A stretch of DNA of 64,000 nt from Cercis canadensis (taxonomy: Eukaryota > Streptophyta > Magnoliopsida > Fabales > Fabaceae). The first letter of the stretch is position 1, and the number at the start of each line of letters is the position of its first letter. A program made the position numbers and the translations under genes. The notes beneath the pieces are model-generated. The model worked only from the letters and a program-made list of their open reading frames with translations, did not search any database and was not told the DNA's origin. This document shows positions 1 to 11,000 of this stretch, piece by piece. The stretch is taken from NCBI GenBank assembly GCA_003255065.1, contig QAOA01000289.1:605805-669804 (forward strand), in the 5' to 3' direction.

Positions 1-190
1 ATTGATTAGGCCAAGTGGATGATCCAATGGCCAATGAGTGCTATTTGCACCGGTACCCATTTTGGGTCATTTGCACTCTAGACGTAGCCTTCCAATGTTG
101 TCTCATTTCTTCCTCTGTCATTGTCTGCTCAATTTTGTCGCATTTTATTCTAAGTTTTCCTTCTTTTATTGAAAATGAAAATATAACTAG

Positions 191-743
191 GAGTGGAATC
201 CATCTCCATTGATTCAAATCAAGGGATGGTAACAGTTATTGGTGATGTAAATCCCATGATGCTGGTCAAGCTCCTTCAGAACATGGGCCAAAAGGCACAA
301 CTTTGGTCCTTTGACAAAGCACCAATGCATGGCAAAACTGGTTCTAACCCCAAACAAACTTGTCGTTGTTGCTATGAGAGTGACTCGGAGGATGATTATG
401 ACTATGATTCTGATGAAGATTCTATCTCTTGGGAACACCCACAAAACAAGGCCTTAGATGATCAAAAGAACAAGAAAAAGCATGGTTGGAAACGTGGTTT
501 GGTTTCTGCTACAACGATGGAGGAACTAAAGCTCAGACCAAGTCTGAGGGACGTGAAACAAATTCCTCAGTACCGCCACCAATGCCATGGTATCAACCAG
601 TAATGTATTCAAGAGCATCAATGTATTCAAGACCAGTGCCTTCCTATGGTTACTATAGGCACTTTGGCTCAAGTTTGTTGTCAAAATATAACCCCATGAT
701 TCGCTACACCAGTTATGCAGACAATTACCGCTATACTGTATAG
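191..743 (+). CDS. HMA-domain (HIPP/HPP-like) protein, 3' part, frame-shifted
   Basis: The reading frame opens after a good acceptor (pyrimidine-rich tract, then AG at 189-190). It gives the second half of a heavy-metal-associated fold: GVESISIDSNQGMVTVIGDV, then a helix ending KLLQNMGQKAQLWSFDK. In HIPP genes an intron commonly splits the HMA domain at this point, so the first exon with any CxxC metal site should lie left of the window. An acidic stretch (residues like SEDDYDYDSDED) and a lysine run follow. The frame then stops at 601-603, while the -1 frame stays open from 462 to 743 and encodes a proline/tyrosine-rich tail (VPPPMPWYQP, YGYYRHF) typical of the family. One base appears to be missing in the A-rich run near 471-480, either a real mutation or a consensus error. 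The tail ends NYRYTV, without a CaaX box, so isoprenylation is not supported. The family binds metals or acts as a chaperone or immunity-related scaffold; the role here is unknown. Confidence 0.6.
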
Positions 744-1490
744 ATGAAAAGGTCAAAACAATTATCTTTATGGTGAAAAATGTCCTGGTCATGCTATGGT
801 GAACTTCAAAAGCATATCAAGTTACTTCAAATTTTCTCTGTTTCTTGTTTAATATTATTTAGTTTTGCTACAACCTGTTCCATGTGCTGTTGTTAAAAGG
901 AAAAGTCCTCATTTCCACCTTTTTCCTGTTAGTTGCGATGATAATCAGTGTTACTTATATATCTCTCTCTCCCGCTCTGTATGGATTGGCATGACTGATT
1001 ATGTTAACTCATTTTGCTAAGAGAAAGTCATGAATATGGTCCAGATCATCTGAAGCAAAAGGAAAAATAGGGAAACCAGCTTATCATCAGAAAACTTTAC
1101 TACATTTTACAAGGGCCTTTTAAATAGTTCAAAAGTTCCTTCGAGTCCTGATGTGCAAGCCAGGTAGGTCTAAGCTTTTGCATGTTTTGGTAGTTCCATA
1201 ATCCAACATTGAAGGTGAAAATCTTTTAGATAAAGGTTAAACCTCCTACTACAATTGATCATATAAAACAAATCAATTGAGCTGTAAAAAACTATCTTTA
1301 TCTCATTCTGAACTGAATGCCCCATGAAAAATGTTGTCACAATCTTTCCAGAAGATAGATCAATAGAGGCAGACTGCAACATAAGACCGCAAGTGATCCA
1401 CATAGTGAATTATCAAAATCATATTGTACAAATCCTCTTCTCGCACTTGACCCTATCTTGATGTGGATGTGAACAAAAATAGAAACAAAA
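744..1490. other. Convergent intergenic spacer
   Basis: This holds the 3' ends of two convergent genes, the HMA gene (+) and the ABCI1 gene (-). I see no open frame with protein-like composition, no repeat and no RNA gene. A short CT-rich run lies near 961-975. Confidence 0.5.
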
Positions 1491-2177
1491 CTAAATGTCT
1501 GCACGATCAAGCATATCCACTAAAGTCATCCTCCTTGGAAACCTTGGTGGCAGCCTCAAGATCATGGCATCTTCAATGTCAATTGGTAAATGAGTTGCCA
1601 CAATCACAATCCCACCCTTCTTTCTGTGTTCTGCAATAATATACTCAAGTAACTTCACTCCTTCATTGTCTAATGCAACTGACGGCTCATCTAGCAACCA
1701 AATTGGACGATCAATTGCCAGCAATCTGGCAAGTTGCAATCTTTTCCGCTGGCCCATGGACAGCATCCTTGCCTTCTCATTTACCAATCTTCCTAGCCCC
1801 ATAAACTCAAGTGCAGGCAAAGACCTTCCCTGCTTGCCTTCAAGAACTTCAAACCATTGAACATTGTCAAGAACTGTAAACTTCTCCTTAACAGCATCCT
1901 TGAGGGAAAGCCAGTTGAGCTGAAGCTTATACTGATGAAAGATTCCTGATTGTGTAATGTCATGGCCATTCCAAAGAATTTCACCATCAGAGGGACGAGA
2001 AAATCCAGCTAACATGCGTAGAAATGTTGTCTTTCCTGAGCCATTTGTGCCCGAGAGCACAAGCGCACCGCCATCATGAAGAGACACATTCACATGACGT
2101 AGAATTTGCTGGGCATTTCTCATGCAGGAAACGTTGTTGAGGAGGAGACGAGGGAGTGGGGGTTTTCTGAGAGACAT
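1491..2177 (-). CDS. ABCI1: ABC transporter I family member 1 (CcmA-like ATPase)
   Basis: A 228-residue single-exon nucleotide-binding protein that closely resembles plant ABCI1/CcmA. In the family this ATPase works with the mitochondrial CcmB/CcmC proteins in system I cytochrome c maturation, driving haem handling. Visible motifs in order: Walker A GTNGSGKTTF, a Q-loop region near QLNWLSLKDA, the signature LSMGQRKRLQLAR (M replaces the usual G, as in plant CcmA), Walker B PIWLLDEPSVAL, and the switch histidine ATHLP. No membrane segment is present, as expected for a soluble half of the transporter. The frame stays open upstream to 2270. I chose the ATG at 2177 because MSLRKPPLPRLLL matches the usual family start and length. 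The upstream 31 residues look like leader sequence. Confidence 0.93.
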   Translation of the reverse strand: MSLRKPPLPRLLLNNVSCMRNAQQILRHVNVSLHDGGALVLSGTNGSGKTTFLRMLAGFSRPSDGEILWNGHDITQSGIFHQYKLQLNWLSLKDAVKEKFTVLDNVQWFEVLEGKQGRSLPALEFMGLGRLVNEKARMLSMGQRKRLQLARLLAIDRPIWLLDEPSVALDNEGVKLLEYIIAEHRKKGGIVIVATHLPIDIEDAMILRLPPRFPRRMTLVDMLDRADI

Positions 2178-3452
2178 CTGGAATTGAAAACTACTGCCAG
2201 TAAGGGCAGGTTCAGATCTATGGTTTTTGATCCTCTGGTATCTGCTGATTATGTGACAACTCAGAGACACAGCATGCTCATTTTAGTGAGACAGGTTTGT
2301 GAGAATTATCTCCAACATAAATCCTGTAATACTGCAGCACGTTTGAAGGATAAACTTGCATCAGGAATGATAAAAATCATAGTATCTTTCAGAAGGACCA
2401 GAACTAGCATTAAATCATACCAAAATACAAAGACAAAAGAACACTGAATGGAAACTATAAGTGATTCTAAGTTCTAACCGGTTCAACTGGCCTCTCTTGA
2501 ATATTTCAGCTCAAAATTATTTCTTAATTCAGCAGGAGTAACAAATGTTTTTTTCTCTCTAATTGTTTCATTTCTTGACTGAATTTCCATGTAGGAGAAA
2601 TTCCTATTGAGTACTGAACCAACTGAAAACAGACTAAGCAAAAACCAGTCCTACAGATTTCTTATTTTAAGATTCAATTGAAAGATCAGGTGTGAAAGCT
2701 TGCCAAATTGGTTTGATGAAAAAGGGACAAACTGAAACGGAGAAAAGTAAAGAGAAAGGGCAAGCAACAGAGAACCAGAAAAAAAAAACAAAGAAATTGC
2801 AATTGGCTTATAAGAAAGTTTTAGAAATTGATCTGTGAAGAGCCCAAAATTTTTAACCTCGGCATTAGGTTCCAAATTATGATACATAGCTTCATTCATT
2901 GTCCCTCAAGACCAGTGGCGGATATGTGGGGGCATTTACCCCCACAGCATGAAATAATTTTCAATGACTATATATATCATTTAACAAAGTTGCCCCTACC
3001 AACGCCATAGCACCCAAGCTTTTCCTCAAATACCACTCGCAACAATGGGAGAGCAAATTGGGACTCTTGAGGGAAAGCAAAGGGCAAGAAATAAAAGCAT
3101 TTTTTTTTTGCCTTACTTAGCAGAGATTGATAAAGAAGAGAGAGGATTACCCAGAAGTAAGGAGACAAAGGATTAGCCCCACAATAAATCTGAAATTTGA
3201 AATCCTCTTTCTCGATCTGCTCCCTTTCTCCCTGCTTAGCTCTTTCTGTTTCTATTCTCTTGCTCTACCTCGCTCTCCATCTTTGTTTCATACTCTCAAC
3301 TTCACCCTCTTCCTTCTCTTTGCTCCCACCCTCTCCCTTCTCTTTCTCTATCGTTTCTATTGCACTAGCTTTTTCTTTCTTTTTTTACATAATTATAGTT
3401 TTAGATAGATTTAATTTAATTTGTTGAGAAATTCATGATTAACTGAAAGAAA

Positions 3453-3563
3453 AATATTAAAAATATTTTATGATGTAGTTGCCCAAAAAAAAATTATACA
3501 TGTTCGANAATATTAAAAAGATTTTATGATGTAGTTGCCCAAAAAAAAATTATACATGTTCGA
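3453..3563. repeat. 55-bp direct duplication around single N (3508)
   Basis: Bases 3453-3507 and 3509-3563 are the same 55 bases (TATGATGTAGTTGCCC inside) with one difference, separated only by N at 3508. This is probably an unmerged contig overlap. Confidence 0.85.
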
Positions 3564-3971
3564 TAATAAAATCAAAATATTACCTAATTGTTTTAACATT
3601 TTGTTAAACAAAATCAAATTATTGACCTATGAAGATTTTGCCATTTCAATTAATATGTTACAACTATAATCTATGTCGTTAGGTGAATATAAAAAGATAA
3701 AATTATTGTTTAATTTTAAATTTTTGAGAAAAAAATATTATTTTATTATAAATATAAATAACTTTTAATTTAGTTCTTTTTATTTTGTGTAAAAAATTTT
3801 AAAATATTCATTGGGACTATGTAATTATTCCGTTAACATATGTAATTATTTTTTAGTGTTATATAATTATTTTATTTATATATATGATTATTATGTGTTA
3901 AAAATAAATAGAATAACCATATATACAACAAGGTATTTTGGATATTTTATACCGTAAGAAAAAAATAAAAT

Positions 3972-4074
3972 TAAAATTTTTTCATGTTTAAAATCAAATG
4001 ATCTTTTCTTTTAATTTTTGAANTAAAATTTTTCCATGTTTAAAATCAAATGATCTTTTCTTTTAATTTTTGAA
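3972..4074. repeat. 51-bp direct duplication around single N (4023)
   Basis: Bases 3972-4022 and 4024-4074 are the same 51 bases (AAAATCAAATGATC inside) with one difference, flanking a lone N. This is the same pattern as at 3508 and is probably an assembly joint. Confidence 0.85.
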
Positions 4075-5047
4075 ACCAAACAATAATTTTCTCATGTAAA
4101 AATTATGCAATTCACATTACTCTTCAAACAATACATTATGATTAGGCCTGCGAATTAAGTATATAATTATAAGCTTTCGTTATAATTATAAATTATTAAA
4201 TCAGTTAACACGAGATGGCATTTTCAATTAATGAATGACGTGCATAAGGTTAAGGATTGCTGGAGAAGCATTCTTAAAGACAGACTATAGTAATAATTAT
4301 GAAGCATTTGGAAATGGCAATAATTATGCCTGTCTTTTTTCATTACCTGTTGAAATTTCAGACCTACAACATCTCATTTGATTCCTAAATAGTAAATACA
4401 ATGAGCTCTATGCTATTGTTTCGACGAGATTCCCGCAAAAAATAAAGTTAAAAAGGTAGTAAACAAGAGAATAATCAGAAGTTGCATATAGTCTACAACA
4501 GAAGATTCATCATCCCTGACATGTATGATTTAACACCCAAAACATGGTTGGGAAGCAGCATCTCTTTCGGCAGCCCTTCACCAGGAGTTTTCCTTATACA
4601 CCTTGGATCTGCCCCCAGGCCACAAGAGGAAGATGCCAGCATCAGGCGCATGCCTTACCAGCCATGTCAATGGTATCTGAATGTCATATTGCATCCAGCC
4701 TTAGTCATCTTTGCTACATAATCCTCATAACCCAGATCATATCCGGATAAGAGCCGCATTTCGACACCCAAAAAAATGTGCCACCTATAGTGACCAGTTC
4801 AAATTTTACATTTACCTGTATATACAGAGTGTATAATGTAGATGTTGGTAGCATGGTTACAAATGACTTAACTAGTGAAGAAGTACATATTATCTCAAAC
4901 CCTACAGAGGCCATTTTCAACATCAAATATTACTGCATAGATGGCTTGCCAGGGTTCTATATTTAAAAGAATCAGGCCAAGCAGAAATTCTCCTCCCAAG
5001 GCCACGCTTGATTTTCAGCCAAATAATGCTGGCCCTCAATTTCTCCT

Positions 5048-8000
5048 TTAGCTACCGATCCACCTTCTTTTTCGTGCCGGTCGCTCTTGTTTGACCTCTG
5101 GATCGACTGGATTTTCACTTTTGGCAGAAGGCAGTGGTTCACTCTCCATCTTTTTGATAACCAGGGCATCTTTCTCACTCGGCATTGGAAGCTTGAACCG
5201 CTCACTGCGCTTCTTCAACTTCTCAACTGTGTCAAGGTGCCGATCTCCTAATCCTTTTGCATCAGCATCCTTACTCTCCATATCCACAGAATCCTTCCCT
5301 TCAGCCGTCAAGAGATTTTGGTTCTCTGTGGCATCTACTGCTTTAGCAGATTCATCAACAGCTTTCCCAGCTTCAGAAGATCCATCATTATTATCCTTAT
5401 CAATGTTTTTGAACTTCAAGGAAGATGATGACTTGCTGCTAATACCAAAATCCCTCTCTTTATGGCTTGTCCAGCGTTCCAACTTAGAACGTCCTCTACC
5501 AGAATCTTGCTGTTCATCATCTGAAGAAACGTCTTCCCGATGTTTTCTCGACAGACGATGCCCTGGAAGTTCATTTGCAGCACGTCCTTCATGACCAGAG
5601 CCTTTCAAGCTCTTAACAAACAGAAACAAACTAAAATTAAAAAACAAGGACAGATGATCTCTGGGTAAACTTCCAATGTCAGCAAGAGGTTGTAAGCAAA
5701 TAACAAGCATGAAAAGGAGGACACTCAAAAAGAAACTTCCAACCAAATTTCAGTAACTGCAAGGAAATAATAAGGCTGAATGCAGTTAAATGACCCAAAA
5801 AAAAAAAAATTTAAGGCCCCATTACTATGAATGGTAAAACAACATTTATCTGAAATAAGAAAGGACAATTCATTCGTCCAAGTGTCTCATAAAAGTCTCA
5901 ACTAGAACCCTGTTTACCACGTATCATTATTCCATAATTGAAGTCTAAGACCATTACTAAATACTAAGTTTCGTCATGGAAATTGAAAGCTAGGTTCAGG
6001 TCCAGCGGCAGACCACAAAGGGAAGAAGATACATGAAAAATGACCGAGGTTATGAGCAGATTATGCTAAGAAACTCAAGATAATCAAAATAACTAGATTT
6101 CTTCCAATCACCAATCAGTTGAACAATATGTCCAGCATCATCAACCAAATTCAAGCTTATCACTGACAGAGAACTATAACCACAACAATAATAATTCTTA
6201 ATCCGAAACATTTGGAATTAAAAATTAAGATTATAACTCGTCACAAGCTGTCAAGATGCTTATGCATGCGTCCCATAATGCAGTATGTTGTACTTCCTAC
6301 AAACATTAGCTGGGTTTATTAAGCACCCACTTACTTCCCAAAAGTCCAGTTCTTGAAGGAGGCATTTTTTTGGGGGTGAAATAAGTAGGCCATCCTAATT
6401 GGGAAAAAGAAAAACTTTTGCCTTGGATGCCACTTCCCCTATTTTCTACCTTCCTCCTCATGTTGCAAAGTTAAATTAGGATAAAACATGCAAATGCAAG
6501 AACTTGTGTTTCAAGATCAGGTGTATCATGACATACAAATATTTGGCCTTGAACTAAAACTTCCAATAAATTGTTTTGGAAAAGGAAGAACCACATCACT
6601 TACTTTTCTATGGCCAAAGCATCAAATTGTGAACTCAATCTAATTCTTGACCAAAATGATCTTCTATATAGCACCCATGCAGACAGCTCAAATTCAAATA
6701 AAAGAAATTTTTACAGTCCCCATATAGTTTCACAACATAAAGCATAAAACATACCGTCTCGTTGATCTGACCACTTTGATCTTCTTGGTTTCTCTTGGAC
6801 AGACCTAAACTGTTATGATCACTAACATCATATTCTTTGCTTTTCCTTGTGCCCTCTTTATGCTTTCTCTCATGAACTCGGGGGTTATCTGAAGCATTAG
6901 CAGCACGGTCACTACGACTACTTGACCTTTCCTGCCTCAATCGCCTTTCCTCACTACTATATTGGTTTCCACGGGTATAAGCTTCTTCACGCCCCCTATG
7001 ATGTGGATTTTCATCTTGAATTCGTTCCCTCCTCTTCGATTGTTCACTGTATCGCATTGTGTCTCTAGATGGGTACTCTTTGTCAGAAACTTTATGTTCA
7101 TCCTTAGCCCTGGCATGGCCAACCCATGCTTTTTCTTCAGTTACTCGTCCGCTTCTTACAGCACCCCGTCCTTCTTCTCTTTCACGCTTGGGTGGGTGTT
7201 CTTCATGGGATTGTTTCACCCGATGCCACTCCTCCCTATCCCTCTGCCTATCACCCCTCTCCCTCGGTAACCAGCCCTCATCTTTCTGCCTCGCAGCATA
7301 ATGATCATCAAGGTTATCTTTACTTCTTTGTTGGTCATCTCTCTTCCGTGGATCCAATACTTCATCTCTTTCTCGCCTGCGCCGATTGGCATTTTCTTTA
7401 TAGCCAGGCAGAATTTCTTCTTTGTCTATATGGTCCTTCCTAAGATATTCCTCGTCCTTCCTTCTCTTGATATGGTGGTCCTCCACACCTTCATACCGAC
7501 TCTTAAAGCCATCGTCTCTTTCCCTGTGTCTTGAGTCCCTTGACTCCCTTAACCCAACATCCTTATCATAGGGGACCCTGTAGCTACCATTATCAAACTG
7601 TTTTCTAGAATGGAGACTATCGTCTTTGTCGCTTCTGTCATTTTCTCGAACCTTCCCCCTATCCCTCTTCCTTGATTCATCATTTCTAACCCTTCTGCCA
7701 TAGGGATCATCATCTCTCCTTACCCAAGCAATATCAGAATTGTCCCTATCTTTTTGCCTATCAAACCCATCGGCCTTTGTGTGCAATTGCTGAGCTGAGC
7801 TTGGATGCCGGTCCTTGTAAGGGTATGATTCCTCTCTAGCTTTATGAACCACACGATTCCGGTCCAGATCTTGCTTTCCTTCATGCTCTCTTCTACGGAA
7901 TCCCTGCTCATTTTCATCAGGGTGCCTTCTGATGCCACCCAGACGTGTTGACCGTGCATCCTGAACTACTTCCTCCTCAAAGCCATCTCGCCGTTTCTGA

Positions 8001-11000
8001 TAATCCCTGCTACTTGCTGATCTTGCTTTGCTGTTATCACTACTTCTTGGAGCTTTTGAGTCATCCCAATCGTCAACTTCATCAAGTAGAGGTTGCTCAA
8101 CCTGAGATGTTAGTCTCTGTCTCTTTGCTTCCACATCCTTAAGGGCATCTCCTTTGTCCATTGTATTTGACTCCGTTTCCTCCTTTTCCATTCTGGAACT
8201 TCCATCAGCTGTCCCAGTATCATCATGCTCGGCATCTTTATCCTCCACACTGGAATCCCTTGCATCCTTAATGACAGGAGACGATGAAAGTGCACTATGT
8301 CTGCCTTCCATGCTTTCAACTGACTCTTCCTTTTGATTGTCAACAATTGCTATTTCTTGACTAGGAGTAATACAAGGAGACTGATCACGTGCTCTTCCAT
8401 GCATCCGCCTATAACAAGAAGAACCGAGATGGTGTTCATTGAGTGTAGATGAAAACTACAAGTTTTTCAGCCAAGAGCTACCAGAATATGTAAAGAAAAT
8501 AACAAAGACGTCCTTAATAACTGATATTTTTAATATACTTGAAAAGAAGGCTCATAGTAGGACACGGTCACAAACAATTTTAATTTTAGTCAGGATTTGC
8601 TAATTTATGGATGCCATGACAAAGCAACAAAATACAATGACAGTGAAAAACACCAAGCACACATCTTGACGTTTCTAAAGGCATATACCCAGGACTCTTG
8701 CATACCTTTCCTCAAAAGAGGCACCAAAATTGCCACCAGAGTACCTAGGAGATTGGTCCCTAGAACCAGGGTAGTCGACTGGCTCTTCCTGGGGGAACGG
8801 TAAAATTTCATCTCTTTCAGGAATGCTAGAAGGACTGGAATTCGTAAACAGCATCCTTTGTCCAGATCGCTCTCTCTTTCGCCCATTATAATGTGGAGGG
8901 AAACCATCAAAAGACTCATTCTCCAACTGTGGAATCTCATCTCCAACTACATGGTCCTCTCTAAAATCTTCTCTCCGGGGTTCTCCCTCTGGTTGATCTT
9001 GGCCAACATTTCCTCCATAGGATTCATCATCTGCAGAATCCTGCAAAACAATCTGTTCATAGAAATACTTTTAGTAATGTGTACACTGCATATTTCAGAT
9101 GCAACATAAGGATGGCCATCTGATGACTGTATATGCTGAATGACAAAACAATCAAATACCTCAATGATTGCATCTGAATCACGAATTCGAGGAGGTCGGG
9201 TATCAATGGAAGGAAGACGTTCACCATAACCATTTTCCACCTGGATTGCTCTTCCAGTTGGCTGGTAGAAAATAAATTAATTTTTTTAGCCCATATACTG
9301 AATTTGAAGGGGGGGGAAAAAAGCCAGAAGACCAAAAAAGCAAGTATCTGGCCCTAATATGAGAGAAAAATTCCATAAAGCTGCATAGGATTAAATTCTT
9401 TTTGAAAAAAAAAAATCATTCAAAATAAATAATTAGACACAACACATACTAGTGGTGGCCGCACACAACCAGAACCTTTGGCAAGATTATTTTGTCCAAC
9501 ATCTGACTTCAAAGAATTTATATTTTCAACAGGAACATCACGTATACCAGTAGCTGCAGCTAATTCAGGCGGCAAATCCGGATCATACTCCTGGAATGAA
9601 ATCAACTACATTATTAAATATATGCTGAAAAGAAAAGAGAGAAAAAAAGTGCACCATAACACACCAGAACATAAGGGAAAGAATAATCTCTATTTTCTCA
9701 AGATATATTAGCATCTCTTACCTGCTCAGTTCGGCCACTCTCGTAAACACGGATCTTGCTTTGCATTGTAGACTCCAGGCGCAGTTGCTCCTAAAAAGCC
9801 AAATACAAGTGTTTTTTCAGTCTTCACTGAAATTCTGAAGAATATGGAAATATATGTTAACAATTTTACCAGCTGTTTGCAATAATCTTTCCAGCTCTCC
9901 TCATTCAAACCAAAGTTGAAGAAATCTGATGCATCAACACCAGGATATTTCCATGGTCTCTCCTCAAAACCGTCAATATTAACATCAAAGATAGTCCTGA
10001 AAATAATTTGCAGGGCTGAGTGAGCACTGATCAAGTGACACATAACTGATATTTAGTTCATTTACACAATGATGCAATGCTTAGAGGTCCAAAGGCAAGA
10101 AAACCAGACTTTTGGAGGGGGGGAGGGAGTTGTTTAGCCTCCTTCCCCTCATTAAATCATGTGTTCGGCATTCTAAACACTTCTCTCCTTAATTGAGTGC
10201 TACACAACCACTTAAGAAAATGCCTTTCAGGTAAGACATTTGATAACAATCACATAATATCCGGTGCCTTCATGCAAGTAAACCCAAAACTTATCAGTCA
10301 ATTAAAACTTACTTGTGAGAAGGAAGTGTGAACTCCAATCCACCACCAAAACCCCGCCCTGCTGCATTGTTGCCCCAAACAGGCAACCCAGGACCTGAAT
10401 GAAAACCTTTTTGCATGCCAGGAGCGCCTTTCATTCCAGCTGGTCTCCAGTCACCTCTACCACGACCAGCCATAGGACCCAGCGGGCGAATCTGACCTGG
10501 AGGTCCTCCTGGAGCAGAAGTAGTGGGTCCAGGCATTGGCGCTGCACCAGGCCTGACATACTACATCACAATAGAAAACAAATCATTAGATCTTTTCCAT
10601 TTTGATAAGTATCAATTTATAGGGTTTATATGCAAACTTTTTTGTTTTTGTTTTGTGGTTTCGGGGAGGGGGTTTGGGGGATGACTGTACAGTGAAAGAA
10701 TGATTCAACTGTCTGAAGAGAAAAAAACAGATACATTAGATTCTTCTCTTCAATAAAAGAAAATCTTTGATAATAAATTTAATTTAAAGAAGCAGAGAAA
10801 GAAAAACAGCATGTCTACCAAAAATTAGACGATCAGATAATTGGCATAACCCAAGATAAAATAAATGAAGCAGTTGTAATTGGCTCAAGGTTCACAGAAA
10901 TACATACAAACATATAACTACCTACAATAGGTAGATAGCCAACTTAAATAATGTACCCGGTTAAAAAAGAAATAAACCTCTTTTGTGGAAATCAACTATT

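Larger units (their letters stand above)
2178..5047. other. Intergenic region between ABCI1 and FIPS5-like gene
   Basis: The first few hundred bases are the 5' leader and promoter side of ABCI1. From about 2895 a short GC-richer patch (GTGGCGGATATGTGGGGGCA then TTACCCCCAC) resembles the degenerate end of a hAT-type element, but no partner end was found. 3180-3420 is a strongly pyrimidine-rich tract whose open frames are composition artefacts. 3430-4150 is AT-rich and contains two short duplications around single Ns. 4480-5047 should include the 3' UTR of the FIPS5-like gene. I see no coding gene. Confidence 0.5.

Noticed and set aside
2895-2950. Possible hAT or TTF-type transposon end (GTGGCGGATATGTGGGGG)
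   Set aside because: Only one end-like motif is visible, without a partner or target duplication, so I do not call an element.
3127-3427. Two overlapping Leu/Ser/Phe-rich frames
   Set aside because: They are produced by a long pyrimidine-rich tract; different frames give the same kind of low-complexity peptide.
5091-5594. 167-codon plus-strand frame opposite the FIPS5 last exon
   Set aside because: It is an antisense shadow of a Lys/Glu/Ser-rich exon, which yields Ser/Leu/Phe-rich junk.
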